Part shown: positions 1-6,394 of the stretch, one piece after another
Position numbering within the stretch: position 1 is the first letter of the stretch
Layout of the letters: every line of letters begins with the position of its first letter
Source of the DNA: Nanobdellati archaeon
Lineage (GTDB): Archaea; EX4484-52; JAADEF01
Direction: 5' to 3'
Length of the DNA: 31,469 nt
Assembly (NCBI GenBank): GCA_026997215.1
Contig: JALWJP010000184.1
Location: 340-31,808, forward strand
Program-made: the position numbers and the translations under genes
Notes under the pieces: generated by a model
Told to the model about the DNA's origin: nothing
Databases searched by the model: none
The model's input: the letters and a program-made list of their open reading frames with translations, nothing else

Positions 1-255
1 ATCAATAATTATATCATAGAAAGGACCATCTACTTCTTGTATGCCTAATTTCTTTAAGAATTCTTTTTCTTTATCTTCTAAATAGTATTTACCATCTCCC
101 CATTCTATTTCTAACCTATCTTCATCTTTATAATGAAGGAAATCTTTTATTTCTTTAAATAATTCCTTTTCTTCTTCATCAAATTCATTTTCATCTACTT
201 TGTTAAAATCTACGTCCATTCCTACTAAAACTGATAAAATTCTATTTTTATTCAT
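1..255 (-). CDS. Acidic hypothetical protein, cut by the window edge
   Basis: An ATG at 255-253 follows a clear GGAGGTGAG ribosome binding site and opens a frame of 85 codons that runs off the left edge without a stop. The visible part is rich in Asp, Glu and Lys, with a DEEEKE stretch near residue 25, and matches no family I recognise. It starts 16 bases after the MoxR ATPase stop, so the two are probably cotranslated. A MoxR gene is usually followed by a VWA-domain gene. This frame could be the N-terminus of such a protein, but the visible sequence alone does not show it. Confidence 0.75.
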   Translation of the reverse strand, partial: MNKNRILSVLVGMDVDFNKVDENEFDEEEKELFKEIKDFLHYKDEDRLEIEWGDGKYYLEDKEKEFLKKLGIQEVDGPFYDIIID

Positions 256-270
256 TCCACTCACCTCCTT

Positions 271-1329
271 CTAATCTAATTTATAATATTTGCTAAAATC
301 ATTAACTATCTTTGAAAATATGTTAAATAATTCATCATCATTTATTATCTCGTCTTTATTATCTACTCTATTAACTATATTCCTTACCAAGAGTATTTTC
401 ACCTCATCGTTTAATTCCTTAAAATTCTTTTTATAGAATTTCTTGAATCCTTTTAAATCTTTAATACAAAAGTCTGATAATGCTGGAAGAATTGAATATT
501 GTTCGTCCATTTTTTCTGGAACATTTTCCTCATTCTTAAATATCTTCTCCACATTAAATTTCTTTGATAATTCTATAAATGCTATAAACTCCCTTGCTAT
601 ACCATCTGGGAGCATAAATTCTATTGTTTCTATTCCTTCTTCTATTATCACTTGTGATATCTGCTCCCATCTACGAGGAGTAGTTAAATCATAGCCATCT
701 TCACTCTTAATATTTAAGTATTGATTAAAGTTATTAAGAAATGCTATTATTCTGTTATCTACTCCATTATTTATCGCCCACTCTGTCCATTCCTTCACTG
801 TGGGCATAGCAACTTCTACTCTGAATAGAAACCTATCAAATAGAGGGTTCATAATGTCAAAAACATTAGCATCATCTGACCTATTTCCTGCGGCTACTAC
901 TATCCAGCCGTCAGGTAATCTATAAGAACTTCCTATCCTTCTATCAAGAATTAGTTGATAATAAAGCCTCTGCATCATCTCAGGAGCAAGGTTAAACTCA
1001 TCTAAGAATATAATTCCTTGCCCCTCTCTTGGAAGAAACTCTGCGAATGCCTCTATAATTCTATCTCCTTGAGGCATACCTAATTTAATATCTCCAACAT
1101 CATAAAGAATTGAGCGAATATCTAAAAGAACAAAAGAATTAGTATCAATTTTATCAAAATCTTCGGAATATTTCAATTTCTTTTCTGTAGCAATTTCATT
1201 TGCTGCCTCCCTTACACTTCTACTTTTACCAACTCCTACAGGACCTAAAATCAATAATGGCTTCTTGGTCCTGTAAGATATTTTTACCAAATCCTTTAAC
1301 TTACTTATACTTACTAAACTCATCTTCAT
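271..1329 (-). CDS. MoxR-type AAA+ ATPase
   Basis: A 352-residue AAA+ ATPase of the MoxR/AAA_5 type, a family of chaperone-like ATPases that usually works with a VWA-domain partner to remodel or insert cofactors into protein complexes. The Walker A motif GPVGVGKS is at residues 29-36, the Walker B motif IIFLDE at about 106-111, and a sensor-1 segment (VVAAGNRSDD) follows. Downstream is MNPLFDRF, typical of the family. The ATG at 1329 is preferred because GGAGGTG lies 6 bases upstream; the frame also opens at a GTG at 1338 inside that site. It is expressed after the 1346-1675 gene. The VWA partner is probably the gene cut at the right end of the window (30676-31469). MoxR-VWA pairs also occur in phages, but the substrate here is unknown. 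Confidence 0.88.
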   Translation of the reverse strand: MKMSLVSISKLKDLVKISYRTKKPLLILGPVGVGKSRSVREAANEIATEKKLKYSEDFDKIDTNSFVLLDIRSILYDVGDIKLGMPQGDRIIEAFAEFLPREGQGIIFLDEFNLAPEMMQRLYYQLILDRRIGSSYRLPDGWIVVAAGNRSDDANVFDIMNPLFDRFLFRVEVAMPTVKEWTEWAINNGVDNRIIAFLNNFNQYLNIKSEDGYDLTTPRRWEQISQVIIEEGIETIEFMLPDGIAREFIAFIELSKKFNVEKIFKNEENVPEKMDEQYSILPALSDFCIKDLKGFKKFYKKNFKELNDEVKILLVRNIVNRVDNKDEIINDDELFNIFSKIVNDFSKYYKLD

Positions 1330-1345
1330 TTTTAACACCTCCTTC

Positions 1346-1675
1346 TTATTTTTCTAATTTCCTAAGAATTGCATTTGCTTTTTGATATATTATTTCATCA
1401 CTATTAGCAAGTTCAAGAATTTTGTCATATAAAATATTCCGTGCCATTTTTTCAATATCTATATATTTAGGCTCTACTACAAAAGAGAAATAGTCCCCTT
1501 CATAAGGGTCATTTTCATATTTAAATATATAGATTTCTTCTTCTTTTTCAACGAGAACACGTCTGAAAATGTACTCCTCTTTTTCGCCATCTTCATACTT
1601 AATTTCAACTACGACTTCCACTATTCTTACATCTTCCGCTTCATCTACAATCCTATATTTAATCTCTACACCCAT
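1346..1675 (-). CDS. Hypothetical acidic beta-rich protein
   Basis: A 109-residue protein not recognised as any family. The N-terminal two thirds alternates hydrophobic and charged residues (VEVVVEIKYEDGEKEEYIF), suggesting beta strands. The last third looks helical. The ATG at 1675 follows GAGAGGTGAGGA, and a GTG at 1684 lies within the ribosome binding site. It is the first gene after an AT-rich stretch with TATA-like sequences and probably leads the MoxR operon, with 16 bases between the two reading frames. A role alongside MoxR is inference from position only. Confidence 0.7.
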   Translation of the reverse strand: MGVEIKYRIVDEAEDVRIVEVVVEIKYEDGEKEEYIFRRVLVEKEEEIYIFKYENDPYEGDYFSFVVEPKYIDIEKMARNILYDKILELANSDEIIYQKANAILRKLEK

Positions 1676-1738
1676 TCTCCTCACCTCTCTATATAATATA
1701 TATATTTACTTGTTTAAATACATTTATGGTTCGTCATT

Positions 1739-1849
1739 TTATATATTTAATAATATATAATAAGGTATATAATTCAAAAGAACAAATAATTTAAAAATTA
1801 CTAATTTTATATTATATAGCAAGGAGAGGTCTATTTCTGTGCAACCCAC
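1739..1849 (-). CDS. Possible 36-residue membrane peptide
   Basis: A GTG at 1849 follows GAGAGGTGAGGAG, the same start context used by the genes at 1675 and 6362. It opens 36 codons encoding a mostly hydrophobic peptide with a Leu/Ile/Phe core that could form one membrane helix. The stretch is extremely AT-rich, so hydrophobic codons arise easily by chance. The strong start context is the main support. It may instead be an untranslated leader of the MoxR operon. Confidence 0.28.
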   Translation of the reverse strand: MGCTEIDLSLLYNIKLVIFKLFVLLNYIPYYILLNI

Positions 1850-1864
1850 CTCCTCACCTCTCCT
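1822..1864. repeat. 9-bp inverted repeat downstream of the 71-aa gene
   Basis: The arms AGGAGAGGT (1822-1830) and ACCTCTCCT (1856-1864) are exact reverse complements separated by 25 bases. On the minus-strand transcript this folds a stem in the 3' region of the gene ending at 1885. The right arm is part of a purine-rich tract holding several GGTG copies. No long U-run follows directly, so a classical terminator is uncertain. The stem would also bury the ribosome binding site of the possible peptide at 1739-1849, making translational control an alternative. Confidence 0.45.
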
Positions 1865-1884
1865 CACCCTCTTACACCTACTAA

Positions 1885-2100
1885 TCACCTCTCGCTATAC
1901 TTAACCATAACACGATATAATGGTTTATAATAATCGCAATCTAAAATTAAACCCTTCTCCATATACTGACCATAACCATAACAAGAATACTTACACCTTA
2001 ATAGTTCATGATTTTTACTTCTATCTACATCCTTAAAGGTAGTACTTTCCTTTTGCAAAGACATATATTTCCAGATACAAAGATTGTTGTATTTCATCAT
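1885..2100 (-). CDS. Small cysteine-containing hypothetical protein
   Basis: A 71-residue protein with cysteines at residues 8, 36, 40 and 55, which could bind zinc or form disulfides. No signal peptide or membrane helix is seen, and the family is not recognised. The start at 2100 is followed by a second ATG; AGAGGTGATAC lies directly upstream, so either could be used. It begins 3 bases after the stop of the 55-residue gene at 2104-2271. Confidence 0.6.
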   Translation of the reverse strand: MMKYNNLCIWKYMSLQKESTTFKDVDRSKNHELLRCKYSCYGYGQYMEKGLILDCDYYKPLYRVMVKYSER

Positions 2101-2103
2101 GTA

Positions 2104-2271
2104 TCACCTCTCTAAATCATCTAAATACATATCTATAATTTCTACAATTTCTTTCAACGCTTTTCTTATATTCTTTAACCTCACCTTCAACAAACCATTT
2201 TCAAATTCTAGATGTTTTTTCTCTATTAACAATTCCTTAAATCTATCCATGCTTACTCTTTCATTACTCAT
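2104..2271 (-). CDS. 55-residue coiled-coil hypothetical protein
   Basis: A short charged protein that looks almost entirely helical, with Leu/Ile spaced as in a coiled coil (KKHLEFENGLLKVRLKNIRK). Its ATG overlaps the stop of the adenine methyltransferase gene in an ATGA arrangement, and GGTGGTAAGTGA upstream supplies the ribosome binding site. Start and stop fit exactly into the space between neighbours. No function can be assigned. It could be an oligomerising accessory protein. Confidence 0.7.
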   Translation of the reverse strand: MSNERVSMDRFKELLIEKKHLEFENGLLKVRLKNIRKALKEIVEIIDMYLDDLER

Positions 2272-2714
2272 TCACTTACCACCCTTCTAAATATTATAAT
2301 CGCTGATGGAAACGGTGCAGAATTATTGGCACCTTCAAATTTTAATCTACTACGAATAAATCTTATTTCATCTGCTTTCATTACATAATCATGCCACCAT
2401 TTAGTATCCGTTCTTGAAGGGATTAAACATACAACCAAATCGGCATTCTTACAAACTTTAGTTTCTTCATATGCTTTTTTTATCCATTTCCCAATTTCTT
2501 TACCGTAAGGCGGATTTAAGAAAACTTTACCAAACCATTTCTGCCTTAAACCATTATCTTTTTTAGTAAAATAATATGGAGTACCTAAAGGGTTATCTTT
2601 ATCCGTTGCAGGATCTAAATCAAACCCTCCAAACTCTTTTTCAAGTCTCTTAAACAATTTTTTTGGAGTTCTCCACTCCAAATTCATGGATGAAAACATT
2701 ATTTTGGTGTTCAT
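2268..2714 (-). CDS. Phage-type DNA N6-adenine methyltransferase
   Basis: A 148-residue protein of the small phage DNA adenine methyltransferase family (PF05869 type), which transfers methyl from S-adenosylmethionine to adenine N6 in DNA. The order of motifs fits: EWRTP at residues 13-17, FDLDPAT at 31-37, the catalytic NPPY at 67-70, then PSRTDTKWWHDYV and a closing segment with PFPSAIIIF. The length is close to the family's usual size, so it looks complete. The ATG at 2714 follows GGTGATGCGTGA. It probably protects viral DNA from host restriction or marks it for regulation; the target sequence is unknown. Confidence 0.9.
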   Translation of the reverse strand: MNTKIMFSSMNLEWRTPKKLFKRLEKEFGGFDLDPATDKDNPLGTPYYFTKKDNGLRQKWFGKVFLNPPYGKEIGKWIKKAYEETKVCKNADLVVCLIPSRTDTKWWHDYVMKADEIRFIRSRLKFEGANNSAPFPSAIIIFRRVVSE

Positions 2715-2727
2715 TCACGCATCACCT

Positions 2728-3099
2728 TTAATTGCAATATTCAAAAACGTTCATTATGTCTTCTAATTCTAAAACTGCTTTTCTTATGTTTTCTTCTACG
2801 TTTTCGTTTTCTTCAATATGTTTAATTATAACAGGAACGCTAAATTTATCTAAAAAATAAGGATCCTCTCTAATTACACCCTTGTCTAAAACAATAACTC
2901 CTTCTATTCTTTTTTCCTTATTTTCCATTATTTGTTCGTAATGTCTTCCAAAATTTTTAGCTTCTTTACTATAACCACACGCTATAAATTCGTCAACCCA
3001 CATACCATAATGCTCAATATCTTTGTTTAACTTCTCTGCTACATTTACACTTCTGAACGTTCCATCTTTACATATTACCAGAATAACAAAACGGTCCAT
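2728..3099 (-). CDS. Possible protein tyrosine phosphatase-like protein
   Basis: A 123-residue protein. Residues 4-17 form a hydrophobic strand followed by CKDGTFRS, which fits the CX5R(S/T) phosphate-binding loop of protein tyrosine phosphatases (Cys10, Arg16, Ser17). In low-molecular-weight phosphatases this loop also sits at the very N-terminus. A second strand with Asp72 and an Asp79-Pro80 pair near DPYF recalls the general-acid loop of that family. It is somewhat shorter than typical members (about 150). The assignment rests on motif reading alone. It lies in a run of small genes sharing the GGTGATAAGTGAATG start junction. Confidence 0.5.
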   Translation of the reverse strand: MDRFVILVICKDGTFRSVNVAEKLNKDIEHYGMWVDEFIACGYSKEAKNFGRHYEQIMENKEKRIEGVIVLDKGVIREDPYFLDKFSVPVIIKHIEENENVEENIRKAVLELEDIMNVFEYCN

Positions 3100-3300
3100 T
3101 CACTTATCACCTTTTTCGTTTTTATTTATCTTTACTTTTGAAGGTAAACTCCATGCCAATACTAACGAAAGTAATATTTCTTCAATAACTATTAACTTAT
3201 TTCCCAAATACGCTCCATCAATTATATGAATCCCAATAAACATCAAAACAATATCCAACAAAATTATTGCGATCATTAACACTATTAAGATTAATAACAT
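3100..3300 (-). CDS. Small two-helix membrane protein
   Basis: A 66-residue protein with a long N-terminal hydrophobic segment (about residues 1-26), a short loop, a second hydrophobic segment (about 37-52) and a lysine-rich tail. The positive-inside rule suggests the C-terminus is cytoplasmic. The ATG at 3300 follows GAGGTGATGCGTGA. Its last codons form the ribosome binding site of the next gene. Function unknown. Confidence 0.65.
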   Translation of the reverse strand: MLLILIVLMIAIILLDIVLMFIGIHIIDGAYLGNKLIVIEEILLSLVLAWSLPSKVKINKNEKGDK

Positions 3301-3307
3301 TCACGCA

Positions 3308-3493
3308 TCACCTCTCAACATTTAACATAAAAAACAAAGCAATCATTCCAAATATAAAAAGTAGAGGAGTTAAACTACATATTGTTGTAGGCATATTACA
3401 TATGTACTTCATACATTTATTATGTATTTCATAACCGCTCATAATTAAAATAACGCTAAACGTTCCCCAAAATAATATTTTTGCTATACTCAT
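3308..3493 (-). CDS. Small two-helix membrane protein with cysteine loop
   Basis: A 61-residue membrane protein: helix 1 at about residues 4-21, a loop with three cysteines, and helix 2 at about 41-58. A loop with cysteines outside the membrane could form a disulfide. The ATG at 3493 follows GGTGATGCGTGA. The first 50 bases closely resemble the broken gene at 4425-4546, so this gene was once duplicated. Function unknown. Confidence 0.65.
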   Translation of the reverse strand: MSIAKILFWGTFSVILIMSGYEIHNKCMKYICNMPTTICSLTPLLFIFGMIALFFMLNVER

Positions 3494-3500
3494 TCACGCA

Positions 3501-3653
3501 TCACCCAAAAACACACATATAACCATCAAAAATTATGTCTGTTAATATTGCATTAAACACAAGAAATAACACTATTACAACAAACAAAGCAATACCTAAT
3601 CCAATTGCATAAAAAACTAATTCTAAAAACGACTTAACTGTTTCTTTTGACAT
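3501..3653 (-). CDS. 50-residue single-helix membrane protein
   Basis: An ATG at 3653 preceded by GAGGTGATTTAGA opens a 50-codon frame ending in TGA at 3501. A charged N-terminus (MSKETVKSF) precedes one long hydrophobic helix, about residues 11-36, and a short polar tail. Its stop lies inside the ribosome binding site of the next gene. It is the first of a run of small membrane-protein genes. Function unknown. Confidence 0.65.
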   Translation of the reverse strand: MSKETVKSFLELVFYAIGLGIALFVVIVLFLVFNAILTDIIFDGYMCVFG

Positions 3654-3688
3654 TCTAAATCACCTCTTGTTATCTAATTTTATATTTA

Positions 3689-4063
3689 CTATCTTATTAA
3701 TTCTTTTTCTATATCACTCTCAATACCTGATGACTCTATATGCCATATTCTCCACTTCTTTCCTTTTATTTTTAGTGCTACAACAAACCAATTATTTTTA
3801 TTGTTGATGTTCTTTATAAACTCTCTGATTTGTTTTCTTGCTTTGTAAAAGTCTGATTTATTTGTCTTTACCTGTACAAATAATGTTGATGGTGATTCAT
3901 CTTCATATATTCCTTTTTTTGGTAGTGCTATTATATCTGCTATGTTGAATATGTCCTTTTGTCCATATTTGCTCCATGTTGGACGCCATACATAATATTC
4001 TTTTGATAGATATTCCACGAATTCCTTCTCAGCTCTCTTTCCTTTTGCTACTTTGTTTACCAT
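3689..4063 (-). CDS. PD-(D/E)XK nuclease, Holliday-junction-resolvase-like
   Basis: A 124-residue protein with the signature of archaeal Hjc-type and related PD-(D/E)XK nucleases. KGKRAEKEFVEYL at residues 8-20 carries the N-terminal Lys/Arg and Glu. A strand with FNIADIIAL follows, then LFVQVKT with the QVK form of the ExK motif at about residues 63-65. The closing part, WFVVALKIKGKKWRIW, fits the core sheet. The likely role is cutting branched DNA left by recombination or replication before packaging. A related restriction or repair nuclease is possible. GAGATAA precedes the ATG at 4063. Confidence 0.72.
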   Translation of the reverse strand: MVNKVAKGKRAEKEFVEYLSKEYYVWRPTWSKYGQKDIFNIADIIALPKKGIYEDESPSTLFVQVKTNKSDFYKARKQIREFIKNINNKNNWFVVALKIKGKKWRIWHIESSGIESDIEKELIR

Positions 4064-4065
4064 AT

Positions 4066-4422
4066 TTATCTCCTCTTTAGAAATGATTGCTTCTTGCCTC
4101 TGTTTGATTTTTGTTTTTGTTTTATCTTTTCTACCTTATTCAGCCAGTTGTAAGTTTTTATGTCTCCTCTTTGCATAGCTGTTATCTTCCACTGTTTCAT
4201 CACATCTTCCTCTACTTCTTCTTTTATGTTGAATATTCTTGTTCTGTTTAAATGGTCTTGATATACTTTCTTCTCATTATTTGTCATACATTGATCACAT
4301 GTTGAGTATGATATGCCTTCCTCTTCGTAATAAAATAGACATATCTCACCATAATCATATTCATTACCACATCTATCGCATGTGCCTGTCCACATCCAGC
4401 CATAGAATTCTATCTTTACCAT
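4066..4422 (-). CDS. Zinc-finger hypothetical protein
   Basis: A 118-residue protein with two CxxC pairs (Cys15/Cys18 and Cys42/Cys45), a good zinc-ribbon pattern, and an extra Cys28. The C-terminal part is helical and very basic (KQKSNRGKKQSFLKRR), as in DNA- or RNA-binding proteins. The ATG at 4422 follows AGAGGTAGATAAAC. Its stop is directly upstream of the nuclease gene at 3689-4063, so the two may be coupled. Regulation or nucleic-acid binding is inference. Confidence 0.65.
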   Translation of the reverse strand: MVKIEFYGWMWTGTCDRCGNEYDYGEICLFYYEEEGISYSTCDQCMTNNEKKVYQDHLNRTRIFNIKEEVEEDVMKQWKITAMQRGDIKTYNWLNKVEKIKQKQKSNRGKKQSFLKRR

Positions 4423-4424
4423 GT

Positions 4425-4546
4425 TTATCTACCTCTTTTTTTAATATTGTATTTTGTTACTTTATTATCTACTGACTTCAATATACTAACTTCTACACTA
4501 AATATAACACTCAATGACCCGAAAATAATATTTTTACTATATTCAT
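4425..4546 (-). pseudogene. Frameshifted remnant of a small membrane-protein gene
   Basis: An ATG at 4546, preceded by GGTGATTAGTAT, encodes MNIVKILFSG and then hits a stop after 11 codons. The DNA closely matches the start of the intact gene at 3308-3493 (MSIAKILFWG). Dropping about one base near codon 11 restores the homologous reading into SVI and keeps the frame open to a stop at 4425. The best explanation is an old tandem copy that lost a base. The remaining C-terminal half no longer matches its parent. Confidence 0.5.
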
Positions 4547-4553
4547 ATACTAA

Positions 4554-4709
4554 TCACCTTTCTTCAAATACGACTCTCACCGTTGTTTTATTTCCTTCAA
4601 AAACAATCACACTTCTTATTTCCCAATTTAAAAACAATGGCAAATCTTTATACATCTGCTTTGATATTTTCCAATCATCTTCAAACTTATTGACCATACG
4701 CCTCGCCAT
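4554..4709 (-). CDS. 51-residue hypothetical protein
   Basis: The ATG at 4709 overlaps the RNA ligase stop by one base (TAATG), and the frame runs 51 codons to a TGA at 4554. The protein is charged, with two tryptophans in a helical first half and a likely beta hairpin at the end (RSVIVFEGNKTTVRVVFEE). Coding is supported by exact coupling to the ligase gene and a balanced composition. No family recognised. It could be a small partner of the ligase. Confidence 0.62.
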   Translation of the reverse strand: MARRMVNKFEDDWKISKQMYKDLPLFLNWEIRSVIVFEGNKTTVRVVFEER

Positions 4710-5710
4710 TATATGCTCTTTTCTAACCTCTCTAAATATTTTTTAACCACGAACCTTTGTGCTTTTAACCTGAATTCTCTTTCAAATACCTTCCATAACT
4801 GCTTCTCTATCCACTGCCTTTCTTCATCAATAATGTCTTCTATAAATTCAGGTATTAGGTGTGCTAAATCCCTTTTCTCATTTTGTATTTTTCCTTCCTC
4901 TTTTAGGTGCTGTATTGCTTTGTTTAGTCGTGCTTCGGTTAATAGTGCTTCTATTATACCTTGCATACTCTCCATTTTCTTCTTTACATTCCATTCTTTG
5001 TTTAACTTCTCCTTAAAATCCTCTCTAACCCACTTTCCAACTAAATGAAATCCGAAATAAGATTTTGTTGAAAGCATGTCAACTGGATATGTCTTATTAT
5101 AATTCTTTATTATAATACCCTCAACTTTCTCCTTACCTAATGAACTTTCTTTATTTAAGAATTCCTTTAACATTCCTTCTTTCCATTCCCCTTCATACAT
5201 AATCCATTCCTTCTCAATACCTATCTCATCTGCTACTTTATGCTTATACCACACTCCATCATCATCTTTCTCAACTTTCCTTACCATTCCATTACTAACT
5301 AATATAATATCAAACAACACTAAATTATTTTTTGGAACTCTACCATATACCAGAACATTATGTTTTTGCCTTTCTAAATATTCTGCAAATAAATACACTT
5401 CTGTTAATAGTGGTTCTTTATTGAAGAAGTATTTATTTAACGTCTTTCTTATATTCTCCCTTAACTCGTATACTCTTTGTATTGCTGTTAAAAACATTTT
5501 TTGTTCTTTTAATATTGTTAACTCATCTCCTTCTATTATTGCTAACTCATCAACTTTTTTAGATCCTACTCTAATAGTTCCTTCTCTATCAACTTCTATT
5601 CTAAATTGACTTCCATCGTACTTCTCTGAAACTACTATCTTTCCTTCCAATAATCCACAATTCTGCATGATATTACTCATCGCATCATATACTTTTGGAT
5701 ACTTTAACAC
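4709..5710 (-). CDS. RNA ligase (nucleotidyltransferase superfamily)
   Basis: A 333-residue ATP-dependent RNA ligase of the Rnl2-like superfamily, which seals 3'-OH and 5'-phosphate RNA ends through an enzyme-AMP intermediate. Motif I is KYDG with nucleophile Lys30 (SEKYDGSQFRI). Motif III is YLFAEYLE, motif IV VEGIIIKNY at about residues 191-199, and motif V includes GKWVREDFKEK. A helical C-terminal domain of about 100 residues follows and resembles the extensions of archaeal and phage RNA ligases. The start is GTG at 5710, after GAGGTGATAAC. Viral RNA ligases often repair tRNAs cut by host defence nucleases; no accompanying kinase is seen here. A DNA ligase is less likely because no OB-fold domain is evident. 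Confidence 0.85.
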   Translation of the reverse strand: MLKYPKVYDAMSNIMQNCGLLEGKIVVSEKYDGSQFRIEVDREGTIRVGSKKVDELAIIEGDELTILKEQKMFLTAIQRVYELRENIRKTLNKYFFNKEPLLTEVYLFAEYLERQKHNVLVYGRVPKNNLVLFDIILVSNGMVRKVEKDDDGVWYKHKVADEIGIEKEWIMYEGEWKEGMLKEFLNKESSLGKEKVEGIIIKNYNKTYPVDMLSTKSYFGFHLVGKWVREDFKEKLNKEWNVKKKMESMQGIIEALLTEARLNKAIQHLKEEGKIQNEKRDLAHLIPEFIEDIIDEERQWIEKQLWKVFEREFRLKAQRFVVKKYLERLEKSI

Positions 5711-5740
5711 GTTATCACCTCACTTTTCATAAATTTCCCC

Positions 5741-5816
5741 CACCTGCCGAATATGTCATCAATATGTCATCAAAAGCCTTCGAACCCTAATATTCCTATA
5801 GTTATTTCGGCAGGTG
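5741..5816. repeat. 11-bp GC-rich inverted repeat between RHH and RNA ligase genes
   Basis: CACCTGCCGAA (5741-5751) and TTCGGCAGGTG (5806-5816) are exact reverse complements with 54 bases between them. The arms are far richer in G+C than the surroundings. The right arm overlaps the last codons of the ribbon-helix-helix gene. Transcribed leftward, the stem would lie between that gene and the RNA ligase. It could be a terminator or attenuator, an operator, or part of a replication or recombination site. Confidence 0.6.
5751..5772. repeat. Perfect tandem 11-bp direct repeat
   Basis: ATATGTCATCA occurs twice in a row (5751-5761 and 5762-5772), directly inside the left arm of the 5741-5816 inverted repeat. 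Tandem 11-bp copies, one DNA turn apart, are typical of binding sites for small dimeric DNA-binding proteins or of iteron-like origin sequences. The neighbouring ribbon-helix-helix protein is an obvious candidate binder. Confidence 0.6.
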
Positions 5817-6362
5817 TTTAGGGCTTATCTTTTTATCAATTTCCATAATCATTTTCTTTATCATATACTTAACAACATGTTTATTCTTAATCATCTTACC
5901 CTTATCAATCATATACTCCTCAAATCTTTCATAAATATGGTCTATCATTAATTTTAAAGGTGGTGCATCTTCTTTTAATGTACCGTCCGGATTATATCTG
6001 TTCCTAACAATCTTCTCAATTTTTCTATCTTTAAAGAATTCAATTAAATTATCATCTATTTTTATATCAGAATATATCTCTATGAAAGAATTCTTATTCA
6101 TTATTTGTGAGAAGTATTCTTCATATCTCTTATTAACTTTTAACAACTCTCTAACTTGTTCTTTTAATTCTTTGAAATTCTTGGCTAATAAGACTGCTTC
6201 TTCCCAATCACCCTGTATTATTAAGGAATGTATTAATTCTGTACGTGATATATCCCTCTCATATGCAATCTCGTCCAATTTATTAACCACAACTTCTGGA
6301 AGGTATAAATTAATTGGAACCCTCTTCTCAGTATAAACTTTTGGCCTACCTGGTCTTCCCAT
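5802..6362 (-). CDS. Ribbon-helix-helix DNA-binding protein
   Basis: A 186-residue protein with an N-terminal ribbon-helix-helix domain of the CopG/Arc type. RVPINLYLPEVVVNKLDEIA forms the strand and first helix, and RDISRTELIHSLI the second helix. A central helical part and a basic C-terminus (KNKHVVKYMIKKM) follow and probably mediate oligomerisation. The ATG at 6362 follows GAGAGGTGAGGAG. The frame also opens at a TTG at 6377 inside the leader, which is unlikely to be used. It probably represses or activates early genes. A long palindrome over its own promoter (6395-6422) suggests autoregulation, and repeats at its 3' end are further possible sites. Confidence 0.82.
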   Translation of the reverse strand: MGRPGRPKVYTEKRVPINLYLPEVVVNKLDEIAYERDISRTELIHSLIIQGDWEEAVLLAKNFKELKEQVRELLKVNKRYEEYFSQIMNKNSFIEIYSDIKIDDNLIEFFKDRKIEKIVRNRYNPDGTLKEDAPPLKLMIDHIYERFEEYMIDKGKMIKNKHVVKYMIKKMIMEIDKKISPKHLPK

Positions 6363-6394
6363 CTCCTCACCTCTCAATAAAGGTTATTATATTA

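Noticed and set aside
4447..4746. Plus-strand 99-codon frame in the gap upstream of the zinc-finger gene
   Set aside because: It has no start signal and spans the 51-residue gene and the frameshifted remnant on the other strand, which explain the sequence better.
5776..5790. TTCGAACCC-like sequence that resembles a tRNA T-arm or attachment core
   Set aside because: On either strand the flanking bases do not form the T-stem, and no acceptor, D or anticodon arm is nearby.
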